From an uncultured Alphaproteobacteria bacterium (GTDB taxonomy: Bacteria > Pseudomonadota > Alphaproteobacteria > Rickettsiales > UBA1997), in NCBI GenBank assembly GCA_949298005.1, contig CASFUN010000025.1:1-17012 (forward strand): 17,012 nucleotides of DNA, read 5' to 3'. The position numbers were made by a program, and so were the translations under genes. The notes under the pieces are model-generated. The model searched no databases. It saw only the letters and a program-made list of their open reading frames with translations, and was not told the DNA's origin. This document shows, piece by piece, positions 1 to 8,117 of this stretch. Positions within the stretch are counted from its first letter, which is position 1. Every line of letters starts with the position of its first letter.

Positions 1-276
1 ATATCTTTTGTAAAAATAGCTAATGGTCAATTTTATCTTGGCCTTATGACACCAGATGGTAACAGTGAGAGATATATAATGTTGGATTACTTAATAGAAG
101 GTGTTAAATGGTCGCCGAACTCTAGATATTTAATTTACACGAAGCAAAAAGATGCTTTTGGACAAAATAGTATACCAAAAATTTATATAATAGACATTTT
201 GACTGGTAATGAATATAAGATAAATACTCCTGAAGGTGAAGGAGCTAGCGATCCAGATTGGATTATGAATTTTTAA
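1..276 (+). CDS. tolB: TolB, C-terminal fragment (Tol-Pal system beta-propeller protein)
   Basis: The frame is open from the first base of the window, so the gene begins upstream; 91 codons and a TAA stop are visible. The residues match the last propeller blades of periplasmic TolB: a G-x-F-Y-x-G-x-M-x-P-D-G stretch (about residues 9-20 of the fragment), then an L-x-E-G-x-x-W-S-P-N-x-R blade motif, and a final D-P-x-W close to the C-terminus. TolB is known to bind Pal and to link the inner-membrane TolQRA complex to the outer membrane during cell constriction. hemW starts 2 bp after the stop, so the two are probably co-transcribed. The first ATG in the fragment (46) is internal and not a start. 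The signal peptide and N-terminal domain are outside the window. Confidence 0.85.
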   Translation: MSFVKIANGQFYLGLMTPDGNSERYIMLDYLIEGVKWSPNSRYLIYTKQKDAFGQNSIPKIYIIDILTGNEYKINTPEGEGASDPDWIMNF

Positions 277-278
277 TT

Positions 279-1442
279 ATGTCGAAAAGACCAATTTCCA
301 TATATATTCATTATCCATTTTGTTTATCAAAATGTCCTTACTGTGATTTTAATTCTTATGCAAATCTAAAATTCGATGAAAAAGATCTATTAAATGGTTA
401 TATCACTGAAATAAACTACTATCATGAACTTCTAAAAGATAGATTTGTAAAAACCATATTTTTTGGTGGAGGTACACCATCGTTAGCTAGTAGCAATTTC
501 ATTGAAAAAATATTAAATGAATTAAAAAAACTTTTTGAATTTGATAAAAATATTGAAATATCATTAGAAGCAAATCCATCAACTGTAGAATCTTCCAAGT
601 TTCATGATTTTTCTAAAATAGATATAAACCGTCTTTCTATAGGGATTCAATCATTTAATGATAATAAACTCAAATTTTTTGGTAGGACACATAATAGAAA
701 AGAAGCTATAAATGCTATTGATATTGCACAAAAATATTTTGATGATAGATACTCGATTGATTTAATATATGCTACAGAAAAACAGAATGTCAAGGAATGG
801 TTAAAGGAATTGGAAGAAGCAAAAAATTTGTCTCCAAACCATATTTCTTTATATCAGCTAACTATTGAGAATGGTACAAAGTTCTATTCTGATGGTGTAA
901 AATCAGCAGATAATAACTTAGCTTCTAAACTTTACAAATCGACAAATAATTTTTTGGAAGAAAATAAGATTAATATGTATGAGGTTTCTAATTACGCAAA
1001 AAATGGACATGAGTGTAAACATAATATAAATTATTGGAAGAGTGGCGAATGGATAGGTATTGGGGCAGGAGCACATGGCAGAGTTTGTTTTAATAATAAT
1101 TTTACAAATGGTTATAAAGAAAGAACTGCAATAGAGAATATAAAAAATCCTAAAGTTTGGTTAGAAAGTGTTATGAAAAATGGTAACGGAATAAAAATAA
1201 GTAATGTTTTGTCCAAAGAAGAATTTATTGAAGAAATTTTGTTAATGGGCTTGAGACTTAAAGATGGAATTTCTTTATTTAATATAAATGATTATATAAA
1301 GGTTAATGAAATTTATGAGATTCTTAACAAGAATTATGAACAACTTGTAAAACTAAAATTTATTGAGATTTCTGATAGTGTAGTTAAAGTTAAAAGTAAT
1401 AAATTTTGTTTATTAGATTCTATAATAGGTAAATTATTATGA
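279..1442 (+). CDS. hemW: HemW, radical-SAM heme chaperone (HemN-like)
   Basis: 387 aa, a normal HemW length. The radical-SAM cluster motif C-x3-C-x2-C is at Cys15, Cys19 and Cys22 and is followed by Asp-Phe. True HemN oxidases have a fourth cysteine (C-x3-C-x2-C-x-C), so this is HemW rather than coproporphyrinogen dehydrogenase. The SAM-binding GGGTPS motif follows at about residue 65. The HemW-specific HNxxYW motif is present (HNINYW), followed by the G-I-G-A-G-A-H-G stretch. HemW proteins bind heme and are thought to deliver it to respiratory proteins. The ATG at 279 is chosen because homologues start a few residues before the I-Y-I-H-x-P-F-C strand; a TTG at 258 lies inside tolB. No strong Shine-Dalgarno is visible, so translation may be coupled to tolB 2 bp upstream. 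The TGA stop overlaps the murD ATG. Confidence 0.9.
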   Translation: MSKRPISIYIHYPFCLSKCPYCDFNSYANLKFDEKDLLNGYITEINYYHELLKDRFVKTIFFGGGTPSLASSNFIEKILNELKKLFEFDKNIEISLEANPSTVESSKFHDFSKIDINRLSIGIQSFNDNKLKFFGRTHNRKEAINAIDIAQKYFDDRYSIDLIYATEKQNVKEWLKELEEAKNLSPNHISLYQLTIENGTKFYSDGVKSADNNLASKLYKSTNNFLEENKINMYEVSNYAKNGHECKHNINYWKSGEWIGIGAGAHGRVCFNNNFTNGYKERTAIENIKNPKVWLESVMKNGNGIKISNVLSKEEFIEEILLMGLRLKDGISLFNINDYIKVNEIYEILNKNYEQLVKLKFIEISDSVVKVKSNKFCLLDSIIGKLL

Positions 1443-2749
1443 AAATTAGTGAATTATTAGATAAAAATATTTTAGTTTGGGGTTATGGTATTGAGAGTAA
1501 ATCTGTAGTTGATTTACTTTTGAAAAACAGAATAAAGAACAAAATTTTTGTTGCTGCAAAAGAAAAATTAAATGAAGTTTTACAAAATGTGGAGTTTATA
1601 ACTGAGGATGAAATAGAAAGTTATAATTTTGATTTAGTTATAAAATCGCCCGGAATATCATCTTATGGAGAAAAAGTTCAGAATTTATTGAGGAAAGGTA
1701 CGATATTGACTTCGTCTTTGAATATAATGTTGGCTGAAATTTCCGATTATAATAATATAAAAACTATTGGTATTACTGGTACAAAAGGTAAAAGTACTAC
1801 GGTTTCAATGTGTGATCATATGCTTAATTCAATTGGTAAAAGATCTATTTTAGTTGGTAATGTAGGTATTCCATTTTTAACAGTTTTAGATGATCCAAAT
1901 AAATATGATTATATCGTTATGGAACTTTCAAGTTGCCAATTGAATAATATTATGTATGAGATTGACTATGGTGTTGTGTTAAATTTATATCCAGAACATA
2001 TAGATTGGCATATTACTCATGATAATTATTATAAAGATAAATTAAATATAGTTAAATATAGCAAAAAATGTTTTTTAAACGCAAATGATACAATAACAAA
2101 CAATTATCTGAGTATGAATAATTATAGCACTTTTAATAATCAAGATAATTTTTATATAAAAGATAATTTTATTTTTTATGGTAAAAATAAAATATTTAAT
2201 ATTAATTTTTTAGATAATATAAAAGGTAAACATATATTTGAAAATGTGTGTTCTATATTATCTATTCTTGCTGAAGAAAAGTTAAATATAGATTTAGCGT
2301 TAAATAGTTTAAGTAGTTTTAAAACTTTAGAGCATAGATTAGAAATATTTTTTAGCAATAAAAAGACAAATACAAAATTTGTTGATGATAGTATATCAAC
2401 TATACCTGAGGCTACAATCAAGGCTTTAGAAGCTTTTGAAGATGATAATATATTATTAGTATTAGGTGGTTATGATAGAGAACAAAACTATGATGATTTG
2501 GTAAAGTATATTAATAGTAATAATAAAGTACGAAAAGTTTTTCTACTAGGGCAAACAAGTGATAGACTTTATGAAAAATTAAAAAAATCAGAAAAGTTCA
2601 ATAATTTAGAAGATTTAGTAAAATCGATAAAAAAATCTAACTTGATAAATAAAACAGTTTTACTATCCCCTGCAGCAGCTAGTTATGATATGTTTAAAAA
2701 TTTCTGCGAAAGGGGCGAAAATTTTAAGAAATTAATGTTGAAAAATTAA
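1439..2749 (+). CDS. murD: MurD-type UDP-N-acetylmuramoyl-L-alanine:glutamate ligase
   Basis: 436 aa, close to the usual MurD length. This cytoplasmic ligase adds glutamate to UDP-MurNAc-L-Ala with ATP. Visible features are an N-terminal Rossmann-like UDP-binding domain (about 1-100, with G-Y-G-I-E-S), the ATP P-loop G-I-T-G-T-K-G-K-S at 111-119, E-L-S-S-C-Q-L at 162-168 (usually ELSSFQL), N-L-Y-P-E-H-I-D-W-H at 182-191, the probable carbamylated lysine in K-L-N-I near 201, and the C-terminal L-S-P-A-A-A-S-x-D-x-F-K-N-F-x-x-R-G block at 409-426. The substrate loop is unusual: D-D-S-I-S-T-I-P at 316-323, where standard MurD has N-D-S-K-A-T-N. The start overlaps hemW by 4 bp (ATGA), which indicates coupled translation. 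The Mur ligase assignment is secure; the stereochemistry of the added glutamate is less certain because of the loop. Confidence 0.88.
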   Translation: MKISELLDKNILVWGYGIESKSVVDLLLKNRIKNKIFVAAKEKLNEVLQNVEFITEDEIESYNFDLVIKSPGISSYGEKVQNLLRKGTILTSSLNIMLAEISDYNNIKTIGITGTKGKSTTVSMCDHMLNSIGKRSILVGNVGIPFLTVLDDPNKYDYIVMELSSCQLNNIMYEIDYGVVLNLYPEHIDWHITHDNYYKDKLNIVKYSKKCFLNANDTITNNYLSMNNYSTFNNQDNFYIKDNFIFYGKNKIFNINFLDNIKGKHIFENVCSILSILAEEKLNIDLALNSLSSFKTLEHRLEIFFSNKKTNTKFVDDSISTIPEATIKALEAFEDDNILLVLGGYDREQNYDDLVKYINSNNKVRKVFLLGQTSDRLYEKLKKSEKFNNLEDLVKSIKKSNLINKTVLLSPAAASYDMFKNFCERGENFKKLMLKN

Positions 2750-2772
2750 TTTTTATTTAAAAAGATTAATTA
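2743..2772. terminator. Weak AT-only hairpin between convergent murD and aspS
   Basis: The 20 bp between the murD stop (2749) and the aspS stop (2770) contain ATTAAT (2745-2750) plus a T-run, mirrored by an A-run and a second ATTAAT (2765-2770). These could fold into an imperfect hairpin with one bulged G. It has no GC clamp, and ATTAAT is itself a palindrome, so chance is a real alternative. The position, exactly between two convergent stops, is the main reason to list it as a possible bidirectional terminator. Confidence 0.25.
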
Positions 2773-4569
2773 TTTATTATCCTTAGACAACAATTCTTTT
2801 GTTTTTTGATTAAATTCTATATTTAATTCTCTCAGTTGTGTTATATCAACTGTAGAAGGGCTACCCATCATAAGATCAACTCCTTTCCCATTAGGTGGAA
2901 AAGTTATAACTTCTCTTATACTTGTTTCATCTAATAGCAACATAACTAATCTTTCTAGGCCAAAAGCGCATCCGCCATGTGGTGGAGCACCATATTTAAA
3001 GGCTGTAATCATTCCTCCAAATTTTTCGTTAACGATTGATTTATGATAACCAACCAGTTCAAAAGATTTATACATTATTTCCGGTTTATGATTTCTTATA
3101 GCGCCACTACATATTTCATAACCATTACAAACACAATCAAATTGATTACAAGTTATACTTAGAAGATCATCTGTTTTAAAAGCATCAATACCACCTTTTG
3201 GCAGAGAAAATGGATTATGAGCGAAATCTAGTTCGCTTGTTTCTTCATTAATTTCAAATAATGGAAAGTCAACTATCCAGCAGAATTTATATTCATTTTT
3301 ATTTATTAATTCCAATTCTTCACTTAATTTTGTTCTAATTTTGCCTGCTAGTTTAGTTGCTTCATTTTCTTTATCGCAAGAAAAAAATACTGCATCATTA
3401 CCATCAATATCGCAAGCTATTTTAATTTTATCCAACTTTTCATTATCTAAGAATTTTGCAACTGATCCTTTAGCGTTTCCATCTGACTCAAATATTATAT
3501 ATCCAAGACCTTTAGCTCCTTCTTCAATTGCATAAGCTCCAAGTTTATCATAAAAACTTCTAGGTTTATCTTGTATATTCTTTGCTGGAATAGCTCTAAC
3601 AACAGCTCCTGATTCTATAGATTTTGCAAAAACTGTAAAATTAGAATTTCTAAAAATATCAGTAACATCAGAGATAATTATTGGATTTCTTAGATCTGGT
3701 TTGTCTGTTCCATACTTTAGTAAAGCATCTTTATATGTTATATGTGGAAAATGTGGCTTTACGACTTCTTTGCTGGTAAATTGTTTAAATAGACTATATA
3801 CAATTGGTTCCATAACGTTAAATATGTCTTCCTGTTCTACAAAGCTCATTTCCACATCTAGTTGATAAAATTCTAAAACTCTGTCTGCTCTAGTTCCTTC
3901 ATCTCTAAAACAAGGAGCAATTTGAAAATATTTATCGAAACCACTAACCATTAACAGCTGTTTAAATTGCTGTGGTGCTTGTGGTAAAGCATAAAATTTG
4001 CCTGGATGAATCCTGCTTGGTACTAGAAAATCCCTAGCTCCTTCTGGTGAAGAAACTGTTAATATTGGTGTCTGAAATTCTTGAAAGCCTTGTTTCCACA
4101 TTTCTTTCCTAAGAAATTTAATAACGTCGTTCCTTATGTGTATATTTCTATGCATGTGTTTAGTTCTTAAATCCAAATATCTATACTTGAATCTCAAATC
4201 TTCTGGATATTTTTGTGTCTCGTCTGTAACTTGAAATGGTATTTGTTCTGCCATACTTTCAATTGATAAATTTTCAACTGATACTTCTATTTCACCAGTA
4301 TCTAAATCAGGATTGATAACTTCTTGTGCTCTTACAATAACTATACCATCTACAAAAATTACGCTTTCATCTTTTATATTTGAAGCTATTTCTACTAAGC
4401 TAGCATTCTTTTCGTGGTCTATAACACATTGAGTTATGCCATAATTATCTCTTAGATCTATAAATATTAAATTTCCGTGGTCACGTATTGAGTGTACCCA
4501 GCCGCCTAATTTTACTTTCTGTCCTATAAAATCTTTATTCAGTTCATTACATGTATGAGTTCTTAACAT
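2770..4569 (-). CDS. aspS: Aspartyl-tRNA synthetase (bacterial type, possibly non-discriminating)
   Basis: 599 aa, the normal size for bacterial AspRS with a GAD insertion domain. The N-terminal OB-fold anticodon domain (about 1-105) contains G-W-V-H-x-x-R-D-H-G (23-32). The class II catalytic core follows, with P-x-x-L-x-x-S-S-P-E-G-A-R-D-F-L-V-P-S, motif 2 (F-R-D-E-G-T-R-A-D-R) and E-F-Y-Q-L-D-V-E. The GAD insert comes next, then motif 3 (G-G-C-A-F-G-L-E-R-L) near residue 550. His31 in the R-D-H-G motif matches the residue linked to relaxed tRNA(Asp)/tRNA(Asn) charging in the Pseudomonas aeruginosa enzyme, whereas E. coli has Leu. The second marker position (Gly82 there) aligns near Gln82-Glu83 here, so the inference is partial. 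The start is ATG, with an AAGG Shine-Dalgarno 6 nt upstream. The gene is transcribed convergently with murD and divergently from rarA. Confidence 0.95.
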   Translation of the reverse strand: MLRTHTCNELNKDFIGQKVKLGGWVHSIRDHGNLIFIDLRDNYGITQCVIDHEKNASLVEIASNIKDESVIFVDGIVIVRAQEVINPDLDTGEIEVSVENLSIESMAEQIPFQVTDETQKYPEDLRFKYRYLDLRTKHMHRNIHIRNDVIKFLRKEMWKQGFQEFQTPILTVSSPEGARDFLVPSRIHPGKFYALPQAPQQFKQLLMVSGFDKYFQIAPCFRDEGTRADRVLEFYQLDVEMSFVEQEDIFNVMEPIVYSLFKQFTSKEVVKPHFPHITYKDALLKYGTDKPDLRNPIIISDVTDIFRNSNFTVFAKSIESGAVVRAIPAKNIQDKPRSFYDKLGAYAIEEGAKGLGYIIFESDGNAKGSVAKFLDNEKLDKIKIACDIDGNDAVFFSCDKENEATKLAGKIRTKLSEELELINKNEYKFCWIVDFPLFEINEETSELDFAHNPFSLPKGGIDAFKTDDLLSITCNQFDCVCNGYEICSGAIRNHKPEIMYKSFELVGYHKSIVNEKFGGMITAFKYGAPPHGGCAFGLERLVMLLLDETSIREVITFPPNGKGVDLMMGSPSTVDITQLRELNIEFNQKTKELLSKDNK

Positions 4570-4575
4570 AATTAA

Positions 4576-4616
4576 CCTTGTAAATAATACTTTGAAATCT
4601 AAGTAACATTATTATA
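4576..4616 (-). promoter_or_regulatory. aspS -10 box and ribosome-binding site
   Basis: On the minus strand a perfect TATAAT lies at 4616-4611, about 42 nt before the aspS ATG. No good -35 is seen 16-18 bp upstream; the sequence there is only T-rich (TTTCTT-like). An AAGG at 4579-4576 lies 6 nt before the start codon and is a plausible Shine-Dalgarno. TATAAT is not rare in DNA this AT-rich, so the -10 call rests on its position. Confidence 0.35.
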
Positions 4617-4674
4617 AATATTAATTCTTAAAAAGAAATAATATTATAGATTTAGCTATGAATAAGCAGAATAA

Positions 4675-4702
4675 TTGCAAAATTTTTATAAACTTGTATT
4701 AT
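4675..4702 (+). promoter_or_regulatory. Putative sigma70-type promoter for rarA
   Basis: TTGCAA (4675-4680), a 16-nt spacer and TATTAT (4697-4702) form a fair -35/-10 pair. The -10 overlaps the upstream ATG at 4701, and transcription would start near 4709. That would exclude 4701 as the initiation codon and leave ATG 4728 as the rarA start. The rest of the 4570-4727 gap between the divergent genes contains nothing else I can support. Confidence 0.35.
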
Positions 4703-4727
4703 GAAATTATTGATTCACATAAGATTT

Positions 4728-5999
4728 ATGCAACCATTAGCCGACAAAATTAGACCTCAAGACATATCATTATTAGTTGGACAAGAGAAGTTATTTTGTG
4801 AAGATGGTATATTAAAGAGAGCATTTGAACAAGATAAGATTCCATCTATGATTTTTTGGGGACCAGCTGGAACTGGTAAAACAACAGTTGCAAGATTGCT
4901 ACTAAAGAAAGATAACTATTTTACTGAGATAATATCTGCAACAAATACTGGTATACAAGATTTAAAAAGAATATTCGAATTAGCGGCTAATAAATTTAAA
5001 GATTTTGGAAAGAGTACTATACTATTTATCGATGAGATACATTGTTTTAAAAAAAATCAACAGGATGTTCTGTTACCATATGTTGAAAATGGTATAATTG
5101 TACTAATTGGAGCAACAACTGAAAATCCATCTTTTGAACTTAATTCAGCTTTGTTATCTAGATGTAGAATAATAATTTTTAAACCACTAGATGATAAGTC
5201 GTTACTAACAATAATATCTAGAGTTGAGAAACTTGAAAATAAAAGCTTGCCTATAACAAAAGAAGCTAAAAACGTTTTAGCAAATATATCAAATGGTGAC
5301 TGTAGATACCTTTTAAATATGTGCGAAGAACTTTTATCTCTCAATACTAAAAAGAAATTGTCAATTAAAGAGATGTTAGAAGTTGTGAACAGGAGAAAAG
5401 CCAACTATGACAAAAAAAATGATAATCATTATAATCTAATTAGTGCATTTCATAAATCTATAAGGGGTTCTGATGTTCAAGCTGCATTATACTGGATGGC
5501 TAGAATGCTTGATGGTGGTGAGGAGTACCATTATATCTTTAGAAGACTAATGAATATAGCAGTAGAAGATATAGGAATGGCAGATCCTCAAGCTTTAGTA
5601 CAGGTAAATTCAGCGTTACAAGCTTTTGATTTTATGGGATCACCAGACGGTATCTTGTGTTTAACACATGCTGTTATATATTGTGCAACTGCTCCAAAAT
5701 CAAATGCTGGTTATATAGCTCAAAATTCGGTTTTTAAAGATGTTAAAGATAATAATTATCAAGATCCACCAAAACATATACTTAATGCGCCTACAAAATT
5801 GATGAAAGAAATTGGGTATTCTGAAGGATATATATATGACCATGATACACAAATATGTTTTTCAGGACAAGATTATTTCCCAGAAGGTGTTAATCGTAAA
5901 AATTATTATAAACCAAATAAAAGAGGTTTTGAGAGAGAGATTAAGAAAAGGCTAGAATATTGGGATGGGTTGAGAGAAAAGATAAAGAAAAATTTATAA
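4728..5999 (+). CDS. rarA: RarA/MgsA, AAA+ replication-associated recombination protein
   Basis: 423 aa from ATG 4728. It is a clamp-loader-like AAA+ ATPase of the RarA/MgsA/WRNIP1 family, which acts at stalled replication forks and interacts with SSB. Using numbering from the alternative ATG at 4701 (nine codons longer), Walker A G-P-A-G-T-G-K-T-T is at 54-62, Walker B I-L-F-I-D-E-I-H at 107-114, A-T-T-E-N-P-S-F at 138-145, and the arginine-finger-like S-R-C-R at 153-156. The C-terminal half carries the family signature: H-K-S-I-R-G-S-D near 250, then A-L-Y-W-M-A-R-M-L-D-G-G, then R-R-L-M-N-I-A-V-E-D-I-G-M-A-D-P. Homologues begin just before the Q-P-L-A-x-x-x-R-P motif, which favours 4728, as does a putative -10 box overlapping 4701. 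The gene looks intact. Its last codons overlap the end of the convergent mfd remnant by 6 bp. Confidence 0.93.
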   Translation: MQPLADKIRPQDISLLVGQEKLFCEDGILKRAFEQDKIPSMIFWGPAGTGKTTVARLLLKKDNYFTEIISATNTGIQDLKRIFELAANKFKDFGKSTILFIDEIHCFKKNQQDVLLPYVENGIIVLIGATTENPSFELNSALLSRCRIIIFKPLDDKSLLTIISRVEKLENKSLPITKEAKNVLANISNGDCRYLLNMCEELLSLNTKKKLSIKEMLEVVNRRKANYDKKNDNHYNLISAFHKSIRGSDVQAALYWMARMLDGGEEYHYIFRRLMNIAVEDIGMADPQALVQVNSALQAFDFMGSPDGILCLTHAVIYCATAPKSNAGYIAQNSVFKDVKDNNYQDPPKHILNAPTKLMKEIGYSEGYIYDHDTQICFSGQDYFPEGVNRKNYYKPNKRGFEREIKKRLEYWDGLREKIKKNL

Positions 6000-8116
6000 A
6001 TTAATTTTATTAAATAAATAAAACATATTTTCTATGTTTTCAAAAATATCTTTTTTCTTATCCATAAAAAATATTACTCCATTTTCTATTAATTTTAGAA
6101 TTTTCGGATGTGATATTGCATAATTAATCATTTTATCAGAATTAAAGCAAATATTTCTATAGAAATTTATAAAGAGATTACCATTACTAATGGAGAGTTT
6201 TTGTATATTAAATTTTTTGCATTGGATTTTAATATGAGAAATTTCTAGCAAATTTTCAAGACTTTCTGGAAGAACACCATATTCTACCTCTAATTCGTTT
6301 TTAATAATATTAAGTTCTTCTTTTGAATTTGCGTTTGCTATACGTCTATAATATTTAATTTTTATATTTATATTTTCTATATAATTACTAGGTATTATTA
6401 TTGGAATTCCCAATTTTATCTCTGGAGAAAAATCATATTCTTCAATAGAATCTACTAAATCATTTTTACTAGATTTTAGAGCACCATTCAACATCTGATT
6501 ATACAATTCTATACCAATTTCTTTTATATGTCCTGTTTGTGCTTCACCTAATATGTTTCCAGCTCCTCGTATTTCCATATCATTTGAAGATATAACGAAA
6601 CTAGCACCTAATGAATCTATTGAACCAATTATTTCTAACCTCTTTTTAGCAGTATCATTTATTTTATCGGTTTTTTTTTATAGTTAAGTATGCATAACGT
6701 TGATATTATTTCTACCTACACGGCCTCTAAGTTGGTATAATTGAGCTAAACCAAAATTATTGGCTTTGTAAATTATTATTGTGTTAGCTGTTGGTATATC
6801 TATTCCATTTTCTATAATTGTTGTAGATATAAGTACTTTGTATATTCCGTTATAAAATATATTCATTATATCTTCTGAAGATTCATTATCAATTTTTCCA
6901 TGTATTATACAGTATTCTAATTTTGGCATTGACAATTTTATTCTTGCTTCGACATCTTTAATGTCTGTTATTCTTGGAACAACAAAAAATACTCTACCAT
7001 TTTTATTTATTTCCAATTCTATTGCTTCTTTTATTGTTTCATCATCATATTCACAAACTATTGTATTTATATTATTACGATTAATAGGCAGTGTTGTTAA
7101 AAGTGACATATCTTTTATACCATACATAGACATTTGTAATGTTCTTGGTATAGGAGTTGCTGACATTGAAAGCATGTGTACGTTTAGTTTTAAAGTTTTA
7201 AGTTTTTCTTTTTGAGTAACACCAAACCTTTGTTCTTCATCAACTATCACTAATCCTAAATTTTTAAATTTTATATCCTTTCCAAGAAGTGAATGAGTAC
7301 CAATAATTATATCTATAGAGCCGTCATCCAAACCTTTTTTTATTGCAGTTGCTTCATTATTATTGCTATATCTTGATAAACTTTTTATATTTAGATTAGT
7401 ATTTTTAAATCTTTCAAGAAATTTTTCATAATGTTGTTTACATAATAAAGTTGTTGGAGCTATAACAGCTACTTGTGCTTTATATTTGTTATTGGCAACC
7501 ACAAAAGCAGCTCTCATGGTAACTTCAGTCTTACCATAACCTACGTCACCACAAAGTAATCTATCCATAACTATTCCGCTCGATAAATCATTGAATATTT
7601 CTTTTGTAGCTTTTATTTGATCTGTATTTGGCTCAAATTGAAAATTTTTGCAAAATTCTTTGTATTCTCCCTCGTCTACAGTAAATATTTGTGCTTGTTT
7701 AAGTTTTCTAATTTTAGCAGTTTCAACTAATTGTTTGCTATATCTTTGAGCTGTTTTTTTATTTTTAATTTTCTTTCAGACCAATTCTTTGAATTTAAAG
7801 AATCTAGTTTTATAAATTCATTATATTCACTATATTTTGTTATATAATCACAATTCTCTATTGGAACTAATAAAGATGTATTATTCCTATATTATATTCT
7901 TATTAGATCGTTTTCAACTCCGTTTATATTTATAGATTCTAATCCAATAAATTTTCCTAACCCATATTCAACGTATATTACAAGATCGTTTTTTTTAAAT
8001 GTATTATGTTCTTTTATAATTTTATTTATTGAATCTGAGGGGTTGTTTAAATTTATTTGTTCATCTTCAAATTCTTCTTCTTTTAATACTTCAGACATAT
8101 AATATTCTCTAAACAA
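5994..8116 (-). pseudogene. mfd: Decayed, 5'-truncated mfd (transcription-repair coupling factor)
   Basis: Intact Mfd (about 1150 aa) displaces stalled RNA polymerase and recruits UvrA. Here only about 700 codons remain, from just before the RNA-polymerase-interacting domain (Y-V-E-Y-G-L-G-K-F-I-G-L-E near 7970) to the C-terminus. The N-terminal UvrB-like and UvrA-binding half is missing. Visible motifs are G-D-V-G-Y-G-K-T-E-V (Walker A, about 7525-7554), D-E-E-Q-R-F-G, S-A-T-P-I-P-R-T-L, the T-T-I-I-E-N-G-I-D-I-P block, G-R-V-G-R, and M-E-I-R-G-A-G-N-I-L-G-E at 6578. Lesions are: in-frame TAA at 7892-7894 where family members have an acidic residue; a one-base loss in a T-run near 7730, creating TAG at 7727-7729; a one-base loss near 6696; and a one-base gain in the A-run at 6671-6679 that restores frame but leaves TAA at 6684-6686 and 6678-6680. 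Open pieces are 7892-8116, 6684-7568 and 5994-6578. The 5' edge abuts the end of folP (8118). A functional protein is very unlikely. Confidence 0.9.
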
Positions 8117-8117
8117 A

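Noticed and set aside
2176..2421. Open frame antisense to murD, and similar antisense or overlapping frames at 3341-3535, 5057-5404, 6961-7215, 9081-9392, 11673-11942, 11943-12200, 13789-14001, 15417-15617 and 16013-16195
   Set aside because: Each lies inside a well-supported gene or pseudogene on another frame, has no recognisable motif, and is the kind of chance frame expected opposite AT-rich coding sequence.
4570..4727. tRNA or small RNA gene in the aspS-rarA gap
   Set aside because: No cloverleaf arms, TTC-loop sequence or GC-rich stems are visible; the gap is nearly all A/T.
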